A stretch of DNA of 64,000 nt from contig CAIQJF010000094.1 of assembly GCA_903872075.1 (NCBI GenBank), positions 1 to 64,000 of the forward strand, given 5' to 3'. The translations under genes and the position numbers were made by a program. This DNA comes from an uncultured Caulobacteraceae bacterium (lineage in GTDB: Bacteria > Pseudomonadota > Alphaproteobacteria > Caulobacterales > Caulobacteraceae). Under the pieces are notes generated by a model, which saw nothing but the letters and a program-made list of their open reading frames with translations, did not search any database and had not been told where the DNA came from. Of this stretch, positions 25,471-35,898 are shown in pieces (position 1 is the stretch's first letter; the number at the start of each line of letters is the position of its first letter).

Positions 25471-26425
25471 TGAGTTCGCCTGGATTTCCCGTCTCGCCGC
25501 GCTGACACGCGGTGATTCGCGGGCGCTCGGTCTGTCCGACGACGCAGCGATCATTCCGAGCCGGCCGGGCTTCGATCTTGTGGTGTCAAAGGACGCCCTG
25601 GTCGAAGGGGTGCATTTCCTGCCCGGACAACCGCTGGATCTGGTGGCTCGCCGCCTTCTACGGACGAGCCTCTCCGATCTCGCCGCCAAGGCTGCCGAGC
25701 CGTTCGGCTACTTTCTCATGACGGCCTGGCCCGCGGACCGCGGCTGGGCGGAGCGGGACGCCTTCATCGCAGGCCTGGCGGAAGATGGCGCGCTTTTTGG
25801 TGTGTCCCTGCTGGGCGGAGATACGGTTGCCACGCCAGGGCCGCTGACCTTGAGCGCCACGGTGATGGGGTGGACGCCTTCGGGCGGGGCGGTGTTGAGG
25901 TCCGGCGCGCGACAGGGTGACCTTGTGATGGTCTGCGGCTGTATCGGCGATGGCTGGCTGGGGCTCCAGGCGGTTCTGGGGAAGCTTGAAGATCCGACAG
26001 GCAGACTTACGAAGCATTTCGAGACGCCTGAACCCCTGTTCGCGCTTTCGGCGCTGCTTCGGGCCTACGCACGGGCCGCGGCGGACGTGTCCGATGGTCT
26101 TATCGCGGATCTCGGTCATGTGGCCCGGGCCAGCGGGCTTGCCGCCGTCGTCGATCTGGAGGGGTTGCCGCTCTCCGCGGAGGCTAAGACCTGGTGCGGG
26201 AACCGCTCGGCGGAGGCCCGACTGACACTGGCGACCGGGGGCGACGACTACGCCATCGTGTGCGCTGTCGCCCCTGCGGACGCGGACACATTCCTGGCCG
26301 GCGTGCGGGCGCTTGGTCTCGTGGCCGCCTGTGTCGGGAGCTTTAGCGTGGGGAGTGGCGTGCGAGTCTGCTTCAACGGGCAGACGGTCGATGTCGTAAA
26401 ACCGGGGTGGACCCACTCGCTCTGA
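25454..26425 (+). CDS. thiL: Thiamine-monophosphate kinase
   Basis: Length 323 residues from the GTG at 25454, which overlaps the nusB end. The AIR-synthase-like fold is seen in [44 protein letters not shown] and [12 protein letters not shown]. It phosphorylates thiamine monophosphate to the diphosphate cofactor. An earlier frame start at 25430 would add MCLTRSRE from inside nusB and is unlikely. The glutamate of the common TVDTLVEGVHF motif is kept, with Lys in place of Val before it. Confidence 0.93.
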   Translation: MTDRPDEFAWISRLAALTRGDSRALGLSDDAAIIPSRPGFDLVVSKDALVEGVHFLPGQPLDLVARRLLRTSLSDLAAKAAEPFGYFLMTAWPADRGWAERDAFIAGLAEDGALFGVSLLGGDTVATPGPLTLSATVMGWTPSGGAVLRSGARQGDLVMVCGCIGDGWLGLQAVLGKLEDPTGRLTKHFETPEPLFALSALLRAYARAAADVSDGLIADLGHVARASGLAAVVDLEGLPLSAEAKTWCGNRSAEARLTLATGGDDYAIVCAVAPADADTFLAGVRALGLVAACVGSFSVGSGVRVCFNGQTVDVVKPGWTHSL

Positions 26426-26601
26426 TCGCCGCCGGACAGTCGCCGCTTGCTTTGAGGGATTGCTTTTGGCAGTTAGCCCCCGAGAGGCGGGCGTCGGACG
26501 GACACCTGCTCATTCCCGCGGCGGGATCTTGCGGCCATTCAGGCGTCGATTTGGCGCGAGGGTCGTGACCCGACAAGACAGGACAAGGGGAGTTAATCGA
26601 T
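26426..26601. promoter_or_regulatory. Upstream region of hppA
   Basis: The 176 bases between thiL and hppA hold no gene I can support. They should contain the hppA promoter, since hppA is much longer than a typical read-through gene and has its own terminator, but I see no clear -35/-10 pair. Confidence 0.3.
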
Positions 26602-28728
26602 ATGGATTTGGTGCTGATGCTGGTCATAGGGGCCGGCCTGTTGGCCGTGCTCTATGGCGTGGTGCAGACAGTGGTCTTGCTGGGCGCTTCCGCCGGCAAC
26701 GCCAAGATGCAGGAGATCGCGGCCGCCATTCAGGAGGGGGCTCAGGCCTACCTTCGGCGGCAATACACCACGATCGCCATCGTCGGCGCCGCGATCCTCG
26801 TGGCGATTTACTTCCTCATCGGCTGGACCGAAGCCGTCGGCTTCTTGATCGGCGCCGTGCTGTCCGGTCTGGCCGGCTTTGCGGGCATGCTTATTTCGGT
26901 CCGCGCCAACGTTCGTACGGCCCAGGCCGCCTCCGAAAGCCTCGCCAAGGGCCTGTCCCTGGCGTTCCGCTCCGGCGCGGTCACCGGCATGCTGGTGGCG
27001 GGCTTCGCCCTCCTTGGCGTGGCTGGCTACTACGCCGTGCTGACCGGCGTCCTCGGCCTTGAGAACACCAGCCGCGAGGTTGTGGACTCTCTGGTGGCTC
27101 TGGGCTTCGGCGCGTCGCTCATTTCCATCTTCGCCCGTCTCGGCGGCGGCATCTTCACCAAGGGTGCTGACGTCGGCGGCGACATGGTGGGCAAGGTTGA
27201 AGCCGGAATTCCGGAAGACGACCCCCGCAACGCCGCGACGATCGCCGACAACGTGGGCGACAACGTCGGCGACTGCGCCGGCATGGCGGCCGACCTGTTC
27301 GAGACCTACGCGGTGACCACGGTCGCCACCATGGTGCTGGCCGCCATCTTCTTCCGCGGCCTCCCTGAAGTCGGCAACATGATGCTGCTTCCGCTGGCCA
27401 TCTGCGGCGTCTGCATCATCACCTCCATCATCGGCGCCTTCGCCGTCCGCCTCGGCAAGAGCGGCAACATCATGGGTGCGCTCTACCAGGGCCTTATCGT
27501 CACCGGCGTTCTCTCGGTCGGCGCCGTGTGGTGGGTGATCCAGAAGCTCGTTCCGGCCGCTGGTGTCCATGTGGGCGAACGGTTGGTCAGCGTCGACTCG
27601 CTGTTCTTCTGCGGCCTCGTCGGCCTCGCCGTGACCGCCCTGATCGTGGTGATCACGGAGTACTACACCGGCACGGGCTTCCGGCCCGTGAAGTCCATCG
27701 CCAAGGCCTCGGTCTCCGGCCACGGCACAAACGTCATCCAGGGCCTCGCCATGTCGCTCGAGTCCACGGCCGCTCCGGCGATCGTGATCATCGTCGGCAT
27801 CGTGATGACCTATCAGTTCGCCGGCCTGTTCGGCATCGCCATCGCCACCACGACCATGCTGTCGCTGGCCGGTTTCATCGTCGCTCTGGACGCCTTCGGT
27901 CCTGTGACCGACAACGCCGGCGGCATCGCCGAAATGGCGGGTCTTCCCAAGGAAGTCCGCGTTTCGACCGACGCTCTCGACGCGGTTGGCAACACCACAA
28001 AGGCCGTCACCAAGGGCTACGCCATCGGTTCGGCCGGTCTTGGCGCTCTGGTGCTGTTCGCAGCCTACACCCAGGATCTGAAGTTCTTCTCGGCCAACTC
28101 CGACAAGTTCCCCTTCTTCGCGGGTATGGGCGGCGTCGCCTTCGACCTTTCCAACCCCTATGTGGTCGTGGGTCTGTTGTTCGGCGGCCTGCTTCCCTTC
28201 CTGTTCGGCGGCATGTCCATGACGGCCGTTGGCCGGGCGGCCGAGGCGGTGGTGGCCGAGGTTCGTCGCCAGTTCCGCGAGAACCCCGGCATCATGACCT
28301 ATGAAGTGAAGCCGGAGTACGGCCGTGCGGTGGACATCCTGACCAAGGCCGCCATCCGCGAAATGATCGTGCCGTCGCTGCTACCGGTGGCCTCGCCCAT
28401 CGTGCTCTTCTTCGTGGTTCAGGCCATTGCGGGCCGCTCCGACGCCTTCTCGGCTCTGGGCGCCATGCTCATGGGCGTGATCGTCACCGGTCTGTTCGTC
28501 GCCATCTCGATGACGTCGGGCGGCGGCGCCTGGGACAACGCCAAGAAGCTGATCGAGGAAGGCCACCACGGCGGCAAGGGATCCGAAGCCCACAAGGCGG
28601 CGGTGACCGGCGACACCGTCGGCGACCCCTACAAGGACACGGCGGGCCCCGCCGTGAACCCCATGATCAAGATCACCAACATCGTGGCCTTGCTGCTCCT
28701 GGCTGTGCTCTCGCACCACGCCGCCTAG
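26602..28728 (+). CDS. hppA: Membrane-bound proton-translocating pyrophosphatase, K+-independent type
   Basis: Length 708 residues with about 16 transmembrane helices. It hydrolyses pyrophosphate and pumps protons across the inner membrane. The substrate sites [18 protein letters not shown] (about 190-207) and [19 protein letters not shown] (216-234) are intact. Lys467 in [16 protein letters not shown] marks the K+-independent subtype (K+-dependent enzymes carry Ala here), so proton rather than sodium pumping is expected. AAGGGGAG precedes the ATG. It has its own 176-base upstream region and a strong terminator after it. Confidence 0.97.
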   Translation: MDLVLMLVIGAGLLAVLYGVVQTVVLLGASAGNAKMQEIAAAIQEGAQAYLRRQYTTIAIVGAAILVAIYFLIGWTEAVGFLIGAVLSGLAGFAGMLISVRANVRTAQAASESLAKGLSLAFRSGAVTGMLVAGFALLGVAGYYAVLTGVLGLENTSREVVDSLVALGFGASLISIFARLGGGIFTKGADVGGDMVGKVEAGIPEDDPRNAATIADNVGDNVGDCAGMAADLFETYAVTTVATMVLAAIFFRGLPEVGNMMLLPLAICGVCIITSIIGAFAVRLGKSGNIMGALYQGLIVTGVLSVGAVWWVIQKLVPAAGVHVGERLVSVDSLFFCGLVGLAVTALIVVITEYYTGTGFRPVKSIAKASVSGHGTNVIQGLAMSLESTAAPAIVIIVGIVMTYQFAGLFGIAIATTTMLSLAGFIVALDAFGPVTDNAGGIAEMAGLPKEVRVSTDALDAVGNTTKAVTKGYAIGSAGLGALVLFAAYTQDLKFFSANSDKFPFFAGMGGVAFDLSNPYVVVGLLFGGLLPFLFGGMSMTAVGRAAEAVVAEVRRQFRENPGIMTYEVKPEYGRAVDILTKAAIREMIVPSLLPVASPIVLFFVVQAIAGRSDAFSALGAMLMGVIVTGLFVAISMTSGGGAWDNAKKLIEEGHHGGKGSEAHKAAVTGDTVGDPYKDTAGPAVNPMIKITNIVALLLLAVLSHHAA

Positions 28729-28790
28729 CCTGACGGCGGCCCGGACCTCTTGAGGTTCGGGTCCCGCTAAGCCGGCAGATGACGCAACAG

Positions 28791-28822
28791 AAAGCCCGCC
28801 GGTTTTGCCGGCGGGCTTTTTT
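28791..28822 (+). terminator. Bidirectional terminator between hppA and bamE-like gene
   Basis: A 12-base stem, aaagcccgccgg / ccggcgggcttt, is separated by TTTTG and followed by TTT. The A run on the other side would serve the convergent gene too. Confidence 0.9.
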
Positions 28823-28863
28823 GCGTCCAGGTTCCCAGCTGAGGGGCGAGTGCGGCGAAGCCG

Positions 28864-29349
28864 CTATGGCCCGCCCTGACGGCCGTGGGAGTTCGGATTG
28901 ACCTCGGCCTGGGGCAGGGCGCCGGCGGCGCTGATGCTGCCAAGAAGCTGTTCAAGCACGGTCATCTCGCGGCCGCGGGTGGGCGTCTCACGGCTGTTGT
29001 AGGCGATCACCCTGCCGTCCTTGAGGGTGAAGGTGTTCACCGACGCGACCTGCTCGTCAGCCTTGCGGAACGTGATGGCGACCACGTCCCGCTTGTTCAC
29101 GCGCGGGTGGTAGAAGGCGGTCCGGCTGGTGACCTGCGAAATATAGTACCAGGTGTCCTTGTCGAAGGTGGAAACTGTCGTGGGCGAGCCCAGCTTGGCC
29201 AGGACCGTCGAGCGGGTGTCTTCGCCGGCCTTCACCTCGGACGGCGCATGGTCGACGGCCTGGAAGCCCTGGAAGCTGTTCACGGGCGTGCAGGCCGAGG
29301 CGGCGAGCAGACTTGCCAGGAACGCGGCGGTGGCGGCCTTACGGATCAT
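28864..29349 (-). CDS. bamE: BamE-like (SmpA/OmlA) outer-membrane lipoprotein
   Basis: A 161-residue lipoprotein with lipobox LLAASAC at about residues 14-20, so it is acylated at Cys20. The core VKAGEDTRSTVLAKLGSPTTVSTFDKDTWYYIS follows the SmpA/BamE pattern (VLxxLGxPxxxxxFDxDxWYY), which supports assembly of beta-barrel proteins by the BAM complex. A C-terminal extension after TRGREMTVLEQLL is longer than in E. coli and typical of alphaproteobacteria. It is divergent from the cytochrome chaperone gene. Confidence 0.9.
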   Translation of the reverse strand: MIRKAATAAFLASLLAASACTPVNSFQGFQAVDHAPSEVKAGEDTRSTVLAKLGSPTTVSTFDKDTWYYISQVTSRTAFYHPRVNKRDVVAITFRKADEQVASVNTFTLKDGRVIAYNSRETPTRGREMTVLEQLLGSISAAGALPQAEVNPNSHGRQGGP

Positions 29350-29464
29350 GCGGAGGTTTACTCGCTGGTTGGGCTCTGAGCGCTTTGACCTAGGGCGGAA
29401 GGGCGCTTAATTCAATCACCATCATGGGATAGCGTTCCCGCGTCGAAAACGAGGCTGACGGCCG

Positions 29465-29992
29465 ATGATCACCCAATTGCTGGCCAGATCGCCCGGAAAG
29501 GCCTCTGCGGCGCGTCTGTACGCCGCCGCGGCCGCCCAATCCCGAGCGCCGGCGCTCTATGCGCACATGGACGTCCCCGACACGATTCAGGGACGCTATG
29601 AGATGCTGACGCTCCACGTCCTGCTTCTGATCGACCGTCTCAAGGGGGCTTCGGCGGAGGCGGATGACGTGCGTCAGCGTCTGTTTGACGCCTATGTCAG
29701 CAATCTGGATGGCGCGTTGCGGGAAATGGGGGTGGGGGATCTCGCGGTCCCCAAGCGAATGCGAAAATTGGGCGAAGCTTTCTACGGCCGCGCGCAAGGC
29801 TTCGACGCTGCGTTCGCCGCCTTGCCGGATAGGGCTCCCCTTTCGGACCTTCTCACCCGCACGGCCTTCTCCGAAAACACGGGCGTCGACCCAACGAAGC
29901 TGGCGACCTATGTCGCGTCGTGTCGGGACGCCCTCGCCAAAACCGAACTCGGCGCTGTCCTGGCGGGCAAACCGAATTGGTCGCGTCCATGA
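29465..29992 (+). CDS. Ubiquinol-cytochrome c chaperone family protein
   Basis: Length 175 residues, matching the bacterial form of the CBP3/UQCC1 chaperone. Recognisable parts are MLTLHVLLLIDRLKG, the RQRLFDAYVSNLDGALREMGVGD segment and FYGRAQGFDAAF. In mitochondria the homologue assists assembly of cytochrome b into complex III; in bacteria the role is inferred. Its stop overlaps the next start as ATGA, so the two proteins are made together, as in other alphaproteobacteria. Confidence 0.85.
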   Translation: MITQLLARSPGKASAARLYAAAAAQSRAPALYAHMDVPDTIQGRYEMLTLHVLLLIDRLKGASAEADDVRQRLFDAYVSNLDGALREMGVGDLAVPKRMRKLGEAFYGRAQGFDAAFAALPDRAPLSDLLTRTAFSENTGVDPTKLATYVASCRDALAKTELGAVLAGKPNWSRP

Positions 29993-30522
29993 ACGAACTC
30001 TGGCCGTGGGCGCGCGCCCTGAGCTGGCGCGCACCTCAGCAGGGCGAGATTCGGCTCCGGCTGTCAGCCGACGCTGTTCAACGCACGACCATCGCGCGGG
30101 ATCTGGATCTTGTCACTTTGGACAGGCTGAACGCCGAACTCACGGCCCGCGCCTGGCTTGACGGCATGGAGATTGTGGGGCGGCTCAGCGCCGCCTTCGT
30201 CCAGACTTGCGGCGTGACGCTCGAACCCTTTCTGACGGAACTCGACGAGCCTGTGCATTTCCGATTCGTCCCCGAAGGCAGCCCGCACGCGGTGAATTCG
30301 GACGGCTCGGAAGTGATCATCGATCTGGAGGCGGAGGATCCGCCCGATGTGGTGGCTGGCGAGGAGGTTGCTGTCTGCGACTACGTCATTGAGGCCCTGG
30401 CGCTGTTGATCGATCCATTTCCACGCAAACCGGGCGCCGTGTTCGTGGCGCCCGAGGAGCCGGTGTCGCTTTCGCCGTTCGCGGCCTTGGCCGCATTGGC
30501 CAAACCATCCCCGCGGGACTGA
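29989..30522 (+). CDS. YceD-family (DUF177) protein
   Basis: Length 177 residues. The DUF177 pattern appears as VGRLSAAFVQTCGVTLEPF and later AEDPPDVVAGEEVAVCDYVIEALALLIDPFPR. In E. coli and plants members take part in 23S rRNA accumulation; the usual neighbour rpmF (L32) is missing here. Instead plsX follows after a 116-base gap. The start is fixed by the four-base overlap with the upstream chaperone gene. Confidence 0.88.
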   Translation: MNELWPWARALSWRAPQQGEIRLRLSADAVQRTTIARDLDLVTLDRLNAELTARAWLDGMEIVGRLSAAFVQTCGVTLEPFLTELDEPVHFRFVPEGSPHAVNSDGSEVIIDLEAEDPPDVVAGEEVAVCDYVIEALALLIDPFPRKPGAVFVAPEEPVSLSPFAALAALAKPSPRD

Positions 30523-30638
30523 CCGGGGTTGACAGAGGGTGCCATGGCCGTGTCTGGCCTAACCGGGTTGCATCGGGCGCGGGCGGCTGTATCGTCCGCC
30601 TGCCCCACCAGAGGGTTTGAGGAGCCGATATCGACGCC

Positions 30639-31697
30639 GTGGCCAGCCCTTTGGTGATCTCGATCGACGCCATGGGGGGGGATCATGGTCCGTCGGTAAT
30701 CCTGCCCGGCGTGCAGAAGGCCGTCCAAGCCCTCGGCGCGAAGAAGGTGCGTTTCCTGCTTCACGGCGACGAAGCCGCGATGCGCGCCGTGTTGGCGACG
30801 CATCCAGAGCTGGCGGGATGCTGCGAACTACGCCCTGCGGACAGCGTTATCGCCATGGACGCCAAGCCGGCGCACGCGATGCGGCGCGGTAAGGGCTCGT
30901 CGATGTGGAACGCGGTGGAGAGTGTGCGCACGGGTGAAGCGAAGGCCGCCGTTTCAGCCGGCAACACGGGCGCGCTGATGGCCATTTCGCGGCTCCTGCT
31001 TCGCACAGTTGGAAATCTGGACAGGCCGGCGCTGGTGGCGAACTGGCCGACAATGCGCGGCGCAACCTCCGTTCTGGATGTCGGCGCCAATATCGTCTGT
31101 GACGCCGAGCGGCTCGTGCAGTTCGCGATCCTGGGCGCCGCTTACCATCGCGCCATTCACCGCGTCGCCCAGCCCTCTGTGGGATTGCTGAATGTGGGCG
31201 TTGAAACGGAGAAGGGCCACGACGATGTGCGGAGCGCTGACAAGGTGCTGCGATCGGTCGGCCTCGACATCGACTATCGGGGGTTTGTCGAAGGCGACGA
31301 CATCGCCAAGGGCACCGTCGATGTCGTTGTGACCGACGGGTTTACGGGCAACGTGGCGCTGAAGACCGGTGAGGGGCTGGCGCGCTTCTTCCGGGCTGAA
31401 CTCCGCAAGACTTTCACCGAAAACCTCTTGGCCCGCCTTGGAGCTGTTGTCGCTCAGGGGGCGCTCCGTCGTATGTCCGCGCGTCTCGATCCTGGCGGGA
31501 TCAATGGCGGCCCGTTTCTGGGCTTGAACGGCATTGTGGTGAAAAGCCATGGCGGTACGGATGCCGGAGGGTTCGCGACGGCGATTCGGATGGCGGTGGA
31601 TCTGGCGGGAAGCGACTTCGTGGCGGAGATCGCTAGAAACTTGAGTCTGGCGCCCGCGGGCGACTTCGAGCCGGCCCGAGAAAGAACTGTCGCGTGA
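30639..31697 (+). CDS. plsX: Phosphate acyltransferase PlsX
   Basis: Length 352 residues beginning at GTG. It converts acyl-ACP to acyl-phosphate for phospholipid synthesis. The signature ISIDAMGGDHGPSVI follows the start closely, and the family run VLDVGANIVCDAERL and GINGGPFLGLNGIVVKSHGG are intact. A GAGGAG motif lies 15 bases before the GTG, farther than usual, but no better in-frame start exists. The fabH start overlaps its stop (GTGA). Confidence 0.95.
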   Translation: MASPLVISIDAMGGDHGPSVILPGVQKAVQALGAKKVRFLLHGDEAAMRAVLATHPELAGCCELRPADSVIAMDAKPAHAMRRGKGSSMWNAVESVRTGEAKAAVSAGNTGALMAISRLLLRTVGNLDRPALVANWPTMRGATSVLDVGANIVCDAERLVQFAILGAAYHRAIHRVAQPSVGLLNVGVETEKGHDDVRSADKVLRSVGLDIDYRGFVEGDDIAKGTVDVVVTDGFTGNVALKTGEGLARFFRAELRKTFTENLLARLGAVVAQGALRRMSARLDPGGINGGPFLGLNGIVVKSHGGTDAGGFATAIRMAVDLAGSDFVAEIARNLSLAPAGDFEPARERTVA

Positions 31698-32674
31698 ATC
31701 CTCTGTTGCGAAGCGTTGTCACGGGGGTGGGCGGACACCTGCCTGCGACCGTCGTGACGAATGATGATCTGGCGGCGATCGTGGACACCAGCGACGCGTG
31801 GATCGTCGAACGATCTGGCATTCGGTCTCGCCGGAAGGCCACGGACGACCAGGCGACCTCCGACCTCGCCGTGGCCGCCGCGCGAATTGCACTGAGTCGC
31901 GCGGGCCGGGATCCGGGTGACGTGGATTTGATTATCGTCGCCACCACGACTCCTGACCTGACGTTTCCAGCCACCGCTGCCATTGTCCAACGCAAGTTGG
32001 GCGCGCCGATCGGGATTGCTTTCGACATCCAGGCCGTCTGTTCGGGCTTCGTTTACGCAATGTCGGTGGCTGACAATTTCGTGGTGCGAGGGCTTGCCCG
32101 CTGCGCCTTGGTGATCGGCGCGGAAACCATGACCCGGCTCATGGACTGGACCGATCGGGGCACCTGCGTTCTCTTCGGCGACGGCGCGGGCGCAGTCGTC
32201 CTGGAACCTCGGAGCGGGGAGGGGACCATCGCTGATCGCGGCATCCTCGGCTTCGCGCTTAGAGCCGACGGAACCAAGCAGGATCTGCTCTACGTCGATG
32301 GCGGTCCATCAACGACAGGAACGGTCGGCAAGCTGCGCATGCAGGGGAATCAAGTGTTTCGCCATGCCGTTGTGAACATCAGTGAGGCGGTGATAGCGGC
32401 GGCGGACACGGCGGGTGTCACAATGTCGCAGGTCGATTGGTTCATCCCTCATCAGGCCAATCAACGAATCCTCGAAGGCGTGGCGAAACGCCTTGGAATC
32501 GATGGAAATAAGGTGATTTCGACCGTCGCCGAGCACGCAAACACGTCCGCGGCCTCGATTCCGCTCGCCCTTGCGACGGGAATTGAGGACGGACGCATCA
32601 AGCCGGGCCAGCTGTTGCTTCTGGAGGCGATGGGCGGAGGACTGACCTGGGGCGCCGTCGTCCTGCGCCTCTAG
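31694..32674 (+). CDS. fabH: 3-oxoacyl-ACP synthase III
   Basis: Length 326 residues. It condenses acetyl-CoA with malonyl-ACP to start fatty acid synthesis. The catalytic triad is present: Cys116 in [12 protein letters not shown], His253 in [10 protein letters not shown], and Asn283 in [12 protein letters not shown] start overlapping plsX, so both enzymes are translationally coupled. The next gene ihfA is separated by 79 bases. Confidence 0.97.
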   Translation: MNPLLRSVVTGVGGHLPATVVTNDDLAAIVDTSDAWIVERSGIRSRRKATDDQATSDLAVAAARIALSRAGRDPGDVDLIIVATTTPDLTFPATAAIVQRKLGAPIGIAFDIQAVCSGFVYAMSVADNFVVRGLARCALVIGAETMTRLMDWTDRGTCVLFGDGAGAVVLEPRSGEGTIADRGILGFALRADGTKQDLLYVDGGPSTTGTVGKLRMQGNQVFRHAVVNISEAVIAAADTAGVTMSQVDWFIPHQANQRILEGVAKRLGIDGNKVISTVAEHANTSAASIPLALATGIEDGRIKPGQLLLLEAMGGGLTWGAVVLRL

Positions 32675-32753
32675 CCTGGCTCGCCTGCGTGCCGCAGCCC
32701 CGTCTCTTGACGATTTGCCCCCGACAATTCACGCTGATTCGCCGAGGGATTTC

Positions 32754-33056
32754 ATGACTGAAAAGACGTTGACACGGGCCGATCTCACCGACGCCCTGCA
32801 CACGGAAGTGGGCCTGAGCCGGCAGGATTGCGCTGGACTGGTGGAGCGCACGCTGGATTTGGTTGCTGAAGCCATGGAGCGGGGCGAAATCGTCAAGTTG
32901 TCCGGGTTTGGCGTGTTTCAGGTTCGCGCGAAACGCGAACGGATGGGACGCAACCCGAAGACGGGCGAGCCGGCCGCCATCGCGCCTCGGCGGGTCATTG
33001 GTTTCAGAGCGTCTCAGGTGCTCAAGGCGCGTGTCGACCGGGCGCTGGACAAGTAG
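32754..33056 (+). CDS. ihfA: Integration host factor subunit alpha
   Basis: Length 100 residues, the usual size. The HU/IHF fold is seen in [21 protein letters not shown] and [17 protein letters not shown], with the DNA-intercalating proline arm [21 protein letters not shown]. It bends DNA together with IHF-beta, encoded elsewhere. The ATG at 32754 is used since a longer frame begins in the intergenic region. Plausible link with the element at the window's left end through integrase assistance is only general knowledge. Confidence 0.95.
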   Translation: MTEKTLTRADLTDALHTEVGLSRQDCAGLVERTLDLVAEAMERGEIVKLSGFGVFQVRAKRERMGRNPKTGEPAAIAPRRVIGFRASQVLKARVDRALDK

Positions 33057-33064
33057 GTTCTCAG

Positions 33065-33448
33065 TTGACCGAAAAGGGTCCCGCGGCATTCCGCACGATC
33101 TCCGAGGCCGGCGCCGAAGTCGGGGCGCCGGCGCATGTGCTTCGGTTCTGGGAGTCCAAATTCAGCTTCATCCGCCCCGTCAGGCGGCCTGGCGGACAAC
33201 GGTTCTACCGTCCGCGCGACATCGCTCTGCTCTCTGCCGTCCGGCGTCGACTGCATGACGATGGACTGTCAATTCGTCAGGTTCAGGCGCTGTCCAGGGC
33301 GGCGCTTCTGGAAGGGCAGGGCGAGGTTGTGCGCTCCGCACGGCGGATTGAGAGCCTCCGCCCGTCTGCTAACCGCGATGGCTTGCGGGTGGCCCTTGGC
33401 GAATTACTCGCCGCCAAATTGCGCCTGGATCGCTTACTCGCGCATTGA
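33065..33448 (+). CDS. MerR-family regulator
   Basis: Length 127 residues from a TTG at 33065, eight bases after ihfA, so both are probably cotranscribed. The winged helix is visible in [25 protein letters not shown] and [28 protein letters not shown]. The position next to ihfA is conserved in alphaproteobacteria. No metal-binding cysteines are found, so a metal sensor is unlikely. Target genes are unknown. Confidence 0.9.
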   Translation: MTEKGPAAFRTISEAGAEVGAPAHVLRFWESKFSFIRPVRRPGGQRFYRPRDIALLSAVRRRLHDDGLSIRQVQALSRAALLEGQGEVVRSARRIESLRPSANRDGLRVALGELLAAKLRLDRLLAH

Positions 33449-33516
33449 TCGCCGGTTTCCGGATTAGCAATTGCCGGGCGGCAGCGCTCTCTCTATAAGG
33501 CCGCTTCTCCCTGCAT

Positions 33517-33593
<77 letters not shown>

Positions 33594-33648
33594 TTCGCGT
33601 CCGAAAGTCTGGACGCGCGCAGGGATTGTTGACGTAGGCGCCGGAAAG

Positions 33649-34707
33649 ATGATCGCCCTTCCTCGAGCCTCCGCCGCCGCACCCCCCGGATCGCAAGATC
33701 CGGGGGGCCGCGCGCCGCAGGTCGCCATCTGGCTCTTTGTCGTCGCCGCTTTTGTCTATCTGATGGTCGTTGTCGGCGGCGCGACGCGTCTGACGGGATC
33801 GGGGTTGTCAATCACTGAATGGCGCCCGGTCACTGGCGCACTTCCACCACTGTCGCAGGCGGCCTGGGCCGAGGCGTTCGCGAAATATCGCGCGAGTTCG
33901 CAATACCGGCTGATCAATCAGGGAATCAGCCTGGGGCAGTTCCAGATTCTGTTCTGGTGGGAGTGGGCGCACCGCTTGCTCGGCCGATCGGTGGGACTTG
34001 TGTTCTTCTTACCGTTCGCGGTGTTTCTGGCGCTTCGAAAAATTCCCCGGCTATTGATCCTGCCCTGTGTCGGTCTCTTCGCGCTGGGAGGCCTGCAGGG
34101 GCTCGTGGGTTGGTGGATGGTGCAAAGCGGCCTTGAAGGCAGGGCGGCCGTCGCCCCTGAACGCTTGGCGACTCACCTCGGTCTGGCGCTGTTCCTTTTG
34201 GCGAGCCTGGTTTGGGTGGCCCTCGACGCTTGGAATACAGCGCCCTCAGTTCACCCGGCTCATCGTCGATCTGTTGGCGTCCGCGGCCTCACCTTGGTCT
34301 TTGGCGCTGGCGTCTACCTGCAGTGCTTGATGGGAGCGTTGGTGGCGGGGAATGGCGCGGGGCTGATTGACGGTGACTGGCCTCTCATGGCGGGCCGTCT
34401 GTTTCCGGTCGACTATTGGCATGGCGGCGTCTGGGAGACCTTCGGCCACGGCCGGTCGGCGGTTCAATTCAACCACAGGGTGATGGCCTACGGACTGTTG
34501 GTCCTTGGTGCGGTTCCTGCCGTCGTGCGAGGACGCGGGCGCGCGCACGCCAGATTGACGTTCGTTCTGCTGGTCCTGCAGGCGGGTCTCGGCGTATCGG
34601 CTCTGCTCTACGGAGACCCACTCTGGCTCGCCCTGCTGCACCAGGCAAACGCGGCCCTCGTCCTGATAGCGGCCACCGTTCTGGTCCGGCGGACGTTAGA
34701 GGAATAG
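33649..34707 (+). CDS. ctaA: Haem A synthase (CtaA/COX15)
   Basis: Length 352 residues with about eight transmembrane helices. It oxidises haem O to haem A for cytochrome c oxidase. Typical stretches are [48 protein letters not shown] and [13 protein letters not shown]; the histidines in these are the haem ligands. The start at 33649 avoids overlap with the tRNA gene; a few upstream codons lie inside the tRNA. It has a basic Pro-rich N-tail before helix 1. Confidence 0.95.
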   Translation: MIALPRASAAAPPGSQDPGGRAPQVAIWLFVVAAFVYLMVVVGGATRLTGSGLSITEWRPVTGALPPLSQAAWAEAFAKYRASSQYRLINQGISLGQFQILFWWEWAHRLLGRSVGLVFFLPFAVFLALRKIPRLLILPCVGLFALGGLQGLVGWWMVQSGLEGRAAVAPERLATHLGLALFLLASLVWVALDAWNTAPSVHPAHRRSVGVRGLTLVFGAGVYLQCLMGALVAGNGAGLIDGDWPLMAGRLFPVDYWHGGVWETFGHGRSAVQFNHRVMAYGLLVLGAVPAVVRGRGRAHARLTFVLLVLQAGLGVSALLYGDPLWLALLHQANAALVLIAATVLVRRTLEE

Positions 34708-34720
34708 GTATTATAATACC
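34707..34720. promoter_or_regulatory. Perfect 14-bp palindrome downstream of ctaA
   Basis: The sequence GGTATTATAATACC is fully self-complementary, begins at the last base of the ctaA stop and lies 56 bases upstream of the probable rplM -35 box. It resembles AT-rich operators of metal regulators such as the Zur type in shape but not exactly in sequence. Its owner is unknown. Confidence 0.4.
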
Positions 34721-34775
34721 GTAACTAGAAAGTGCTATAAAAACAAAGTGTTCCGATAATTTTGACGTTTCGAAC

Positions 34776-34804
34776 TTGACAGGGTTGCAAACCGCCTCTA
34801 CCAG
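34776..34804 (+). promoter_or_regulatory. Probable housekeeping promoter of rplM-rpsI
   Basis: TTGACA at 34776-34781 is followed by 17 bases and TACCAG. The -35 box is perfect and the spacing ideal; the -10 box is weak by E. coli standards but fits the loose -10 consensus of this order. The rplM start is 59 bases downstream of the -10 box. Confidence 0.55.
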
Positions 34805-34862
34805 CCGCGCCTTACTTCGGCGTCGCCCGTCTGGCTGCGCCCATCCGAGGCTCAGAGGCGTT

Positions 34863-35339
34863 ATGACGACCAAGACAACCACCTATCTGAAAGCCGAAGC
34901 GGTCGAGAAGCAGTGGATCGTTGTGGATGCGCAGGACGCCGTTGTCGGCCGTCTCGCGACATTCATCGCCATGCGGCTGCGCGGCAAGCATCGGCCCGAC
35001 TACACCCCCAACGTGGATTGCGGCGACAATGTCGTGGTGATCAACGCCGACAAGGTGAAGTTCACCGGTCGCAAGCTGCAACAGAAGATCTACTACTGGC
35101 ACACCGGTCACCCGGGCGGCATCAAGGAACGCACGGCCGGTAAGATCCTGGACGGCAAGTTCCCCGAGCGCATCCTTGAAAAAGCCGTTGAGCGCATGCT
35201 TCCCAAGGAAAGCCCGCTTGCCCGCAAACAGATGACCCACCTCAAACTCTACAGTGGCGCCGAACATCCGCATGAGGCCCAAAATCCGCAGGTCATCGAC
35301 TTCGTGTCGCTGAACGCCAAGAACGCCCGGAGCCAGTAA
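34863..35339 (+). CDS. rplM: 50S ribosomal protein L13
   Basis: Length 158 residues, as usual for alphaproteobacterial L13. Its sequence runs [40 protein letters not shown] and the [20 protein letters not shown] part, all typical. It binds 23S rRNA early in large-subunit assembly. It is cotranscribed with rpsI, which starts two bases after its stop. Confidence 0.98.
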   Translation: MTTKTTTYLKAEAVEKQWIVVDAQDAVVGRLATFIAMRLRGKHRPDYTPNVDCGDNVVVINADKVKFTGRKLQQKIYYWHTGHPGGIKERTAGKILDGKFPERILEKAVERMLPKESPLARKQMTHLKLYSGAEHPHEAQNPQVIDFVSLNAKNARSQ

Positions 35340-35341
35340 TC

Positions 35342-35812
35342 ATGACCGACACCCACGGATTTGAAGCCCTTCAGGGCCTGTCCTCGTCGCCGGCCCCGGT
35401 GGCCGCCGAACCTAAGATCGACAAAGACGGTCGCGCCTATGCAACCGGCAAGCGTAAGAACGCCGTCGCGCGCGTCTGGATCAAACCGGGCCGTGGCAAG
35501 GTGACGATCAACGGCCGTGATCAGGAAGTGTATTTTGCGCGTCCTGTGCTGCGCATGATGCTCGCCCAGCCGCTGCAGGTCGCTGACCGCCTTGGGCAGT
35601 TCGACATCGTCGCCACTGTGGAGGGCTCGGGCCTTTCCGGCCAGGCTGGCGCTGTGCGCCATGGTATCTCCAAGGCTCTGACCTACTATGAACCCGGCCT
35701 CCGCGCGGTGCTCAAGCCGCACGGCTTCCTGACGCGCGACAGCCGTGTCGTCGAGCGTAAGAAGTACGGCAAGGCCAAGGCCCGCCGCAGCTTCCAGTTC
35801 TCGAAGCGCTAA
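35342..35812 (+). CDS. rpsI: 30S ribosomal protein S9
   Basis: Length 156 residues, with an acidic N-terminal extension of about 28 residues before the conserved [18 protein letters not shown]. The C-terminal tail [10 protein letters not shown] reaches the P-site tRNA. The rest, including [21 protein letters not shown], is standard. A terminator follows after 26 bases, closing the two-gene unit. Confidence 0.98.
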   Translation: MTDTHGFEALQGLSSSPAPVAAEPKIDKDGRAYATGKRKNAVARVWIKPGRGKVTINGRDQEVYFARPVLRMMLAQPLQVADRLGQFDIVATVEGSGLSGQAGAVRHGISKALTYYEPGLRAVLKPHGFLTRDSRVVERKKYGKAKARRSFQFSKR

Positions 35813-35838
35813 ACTGGCGCCTGAAAAGGTGTCCTGCG

Positions 35839-35877
35839 AAGAGCGCTTCGGTCCGCCGAGGCGCTCTTTTCTTTTTT
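35839..35877 (+). terminator. Rho-independent terminator after rpsI
   Basis: The stem aagagcgcttcgg / ccgaggcgctctt, with one mismatch, is followed by ttcttttttgg. Confidence 0.9.
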
Positions 35878-35898
35878 GGACTGACGATGGAGGCCATC

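Noticed and set aside
26593-27723. Antisense frame of 376 codons opposite hppA
   Set aside because: Highly repetitive Asp/His/Gly translation typical of the complement of a hydrophobic membrane-protein gene.
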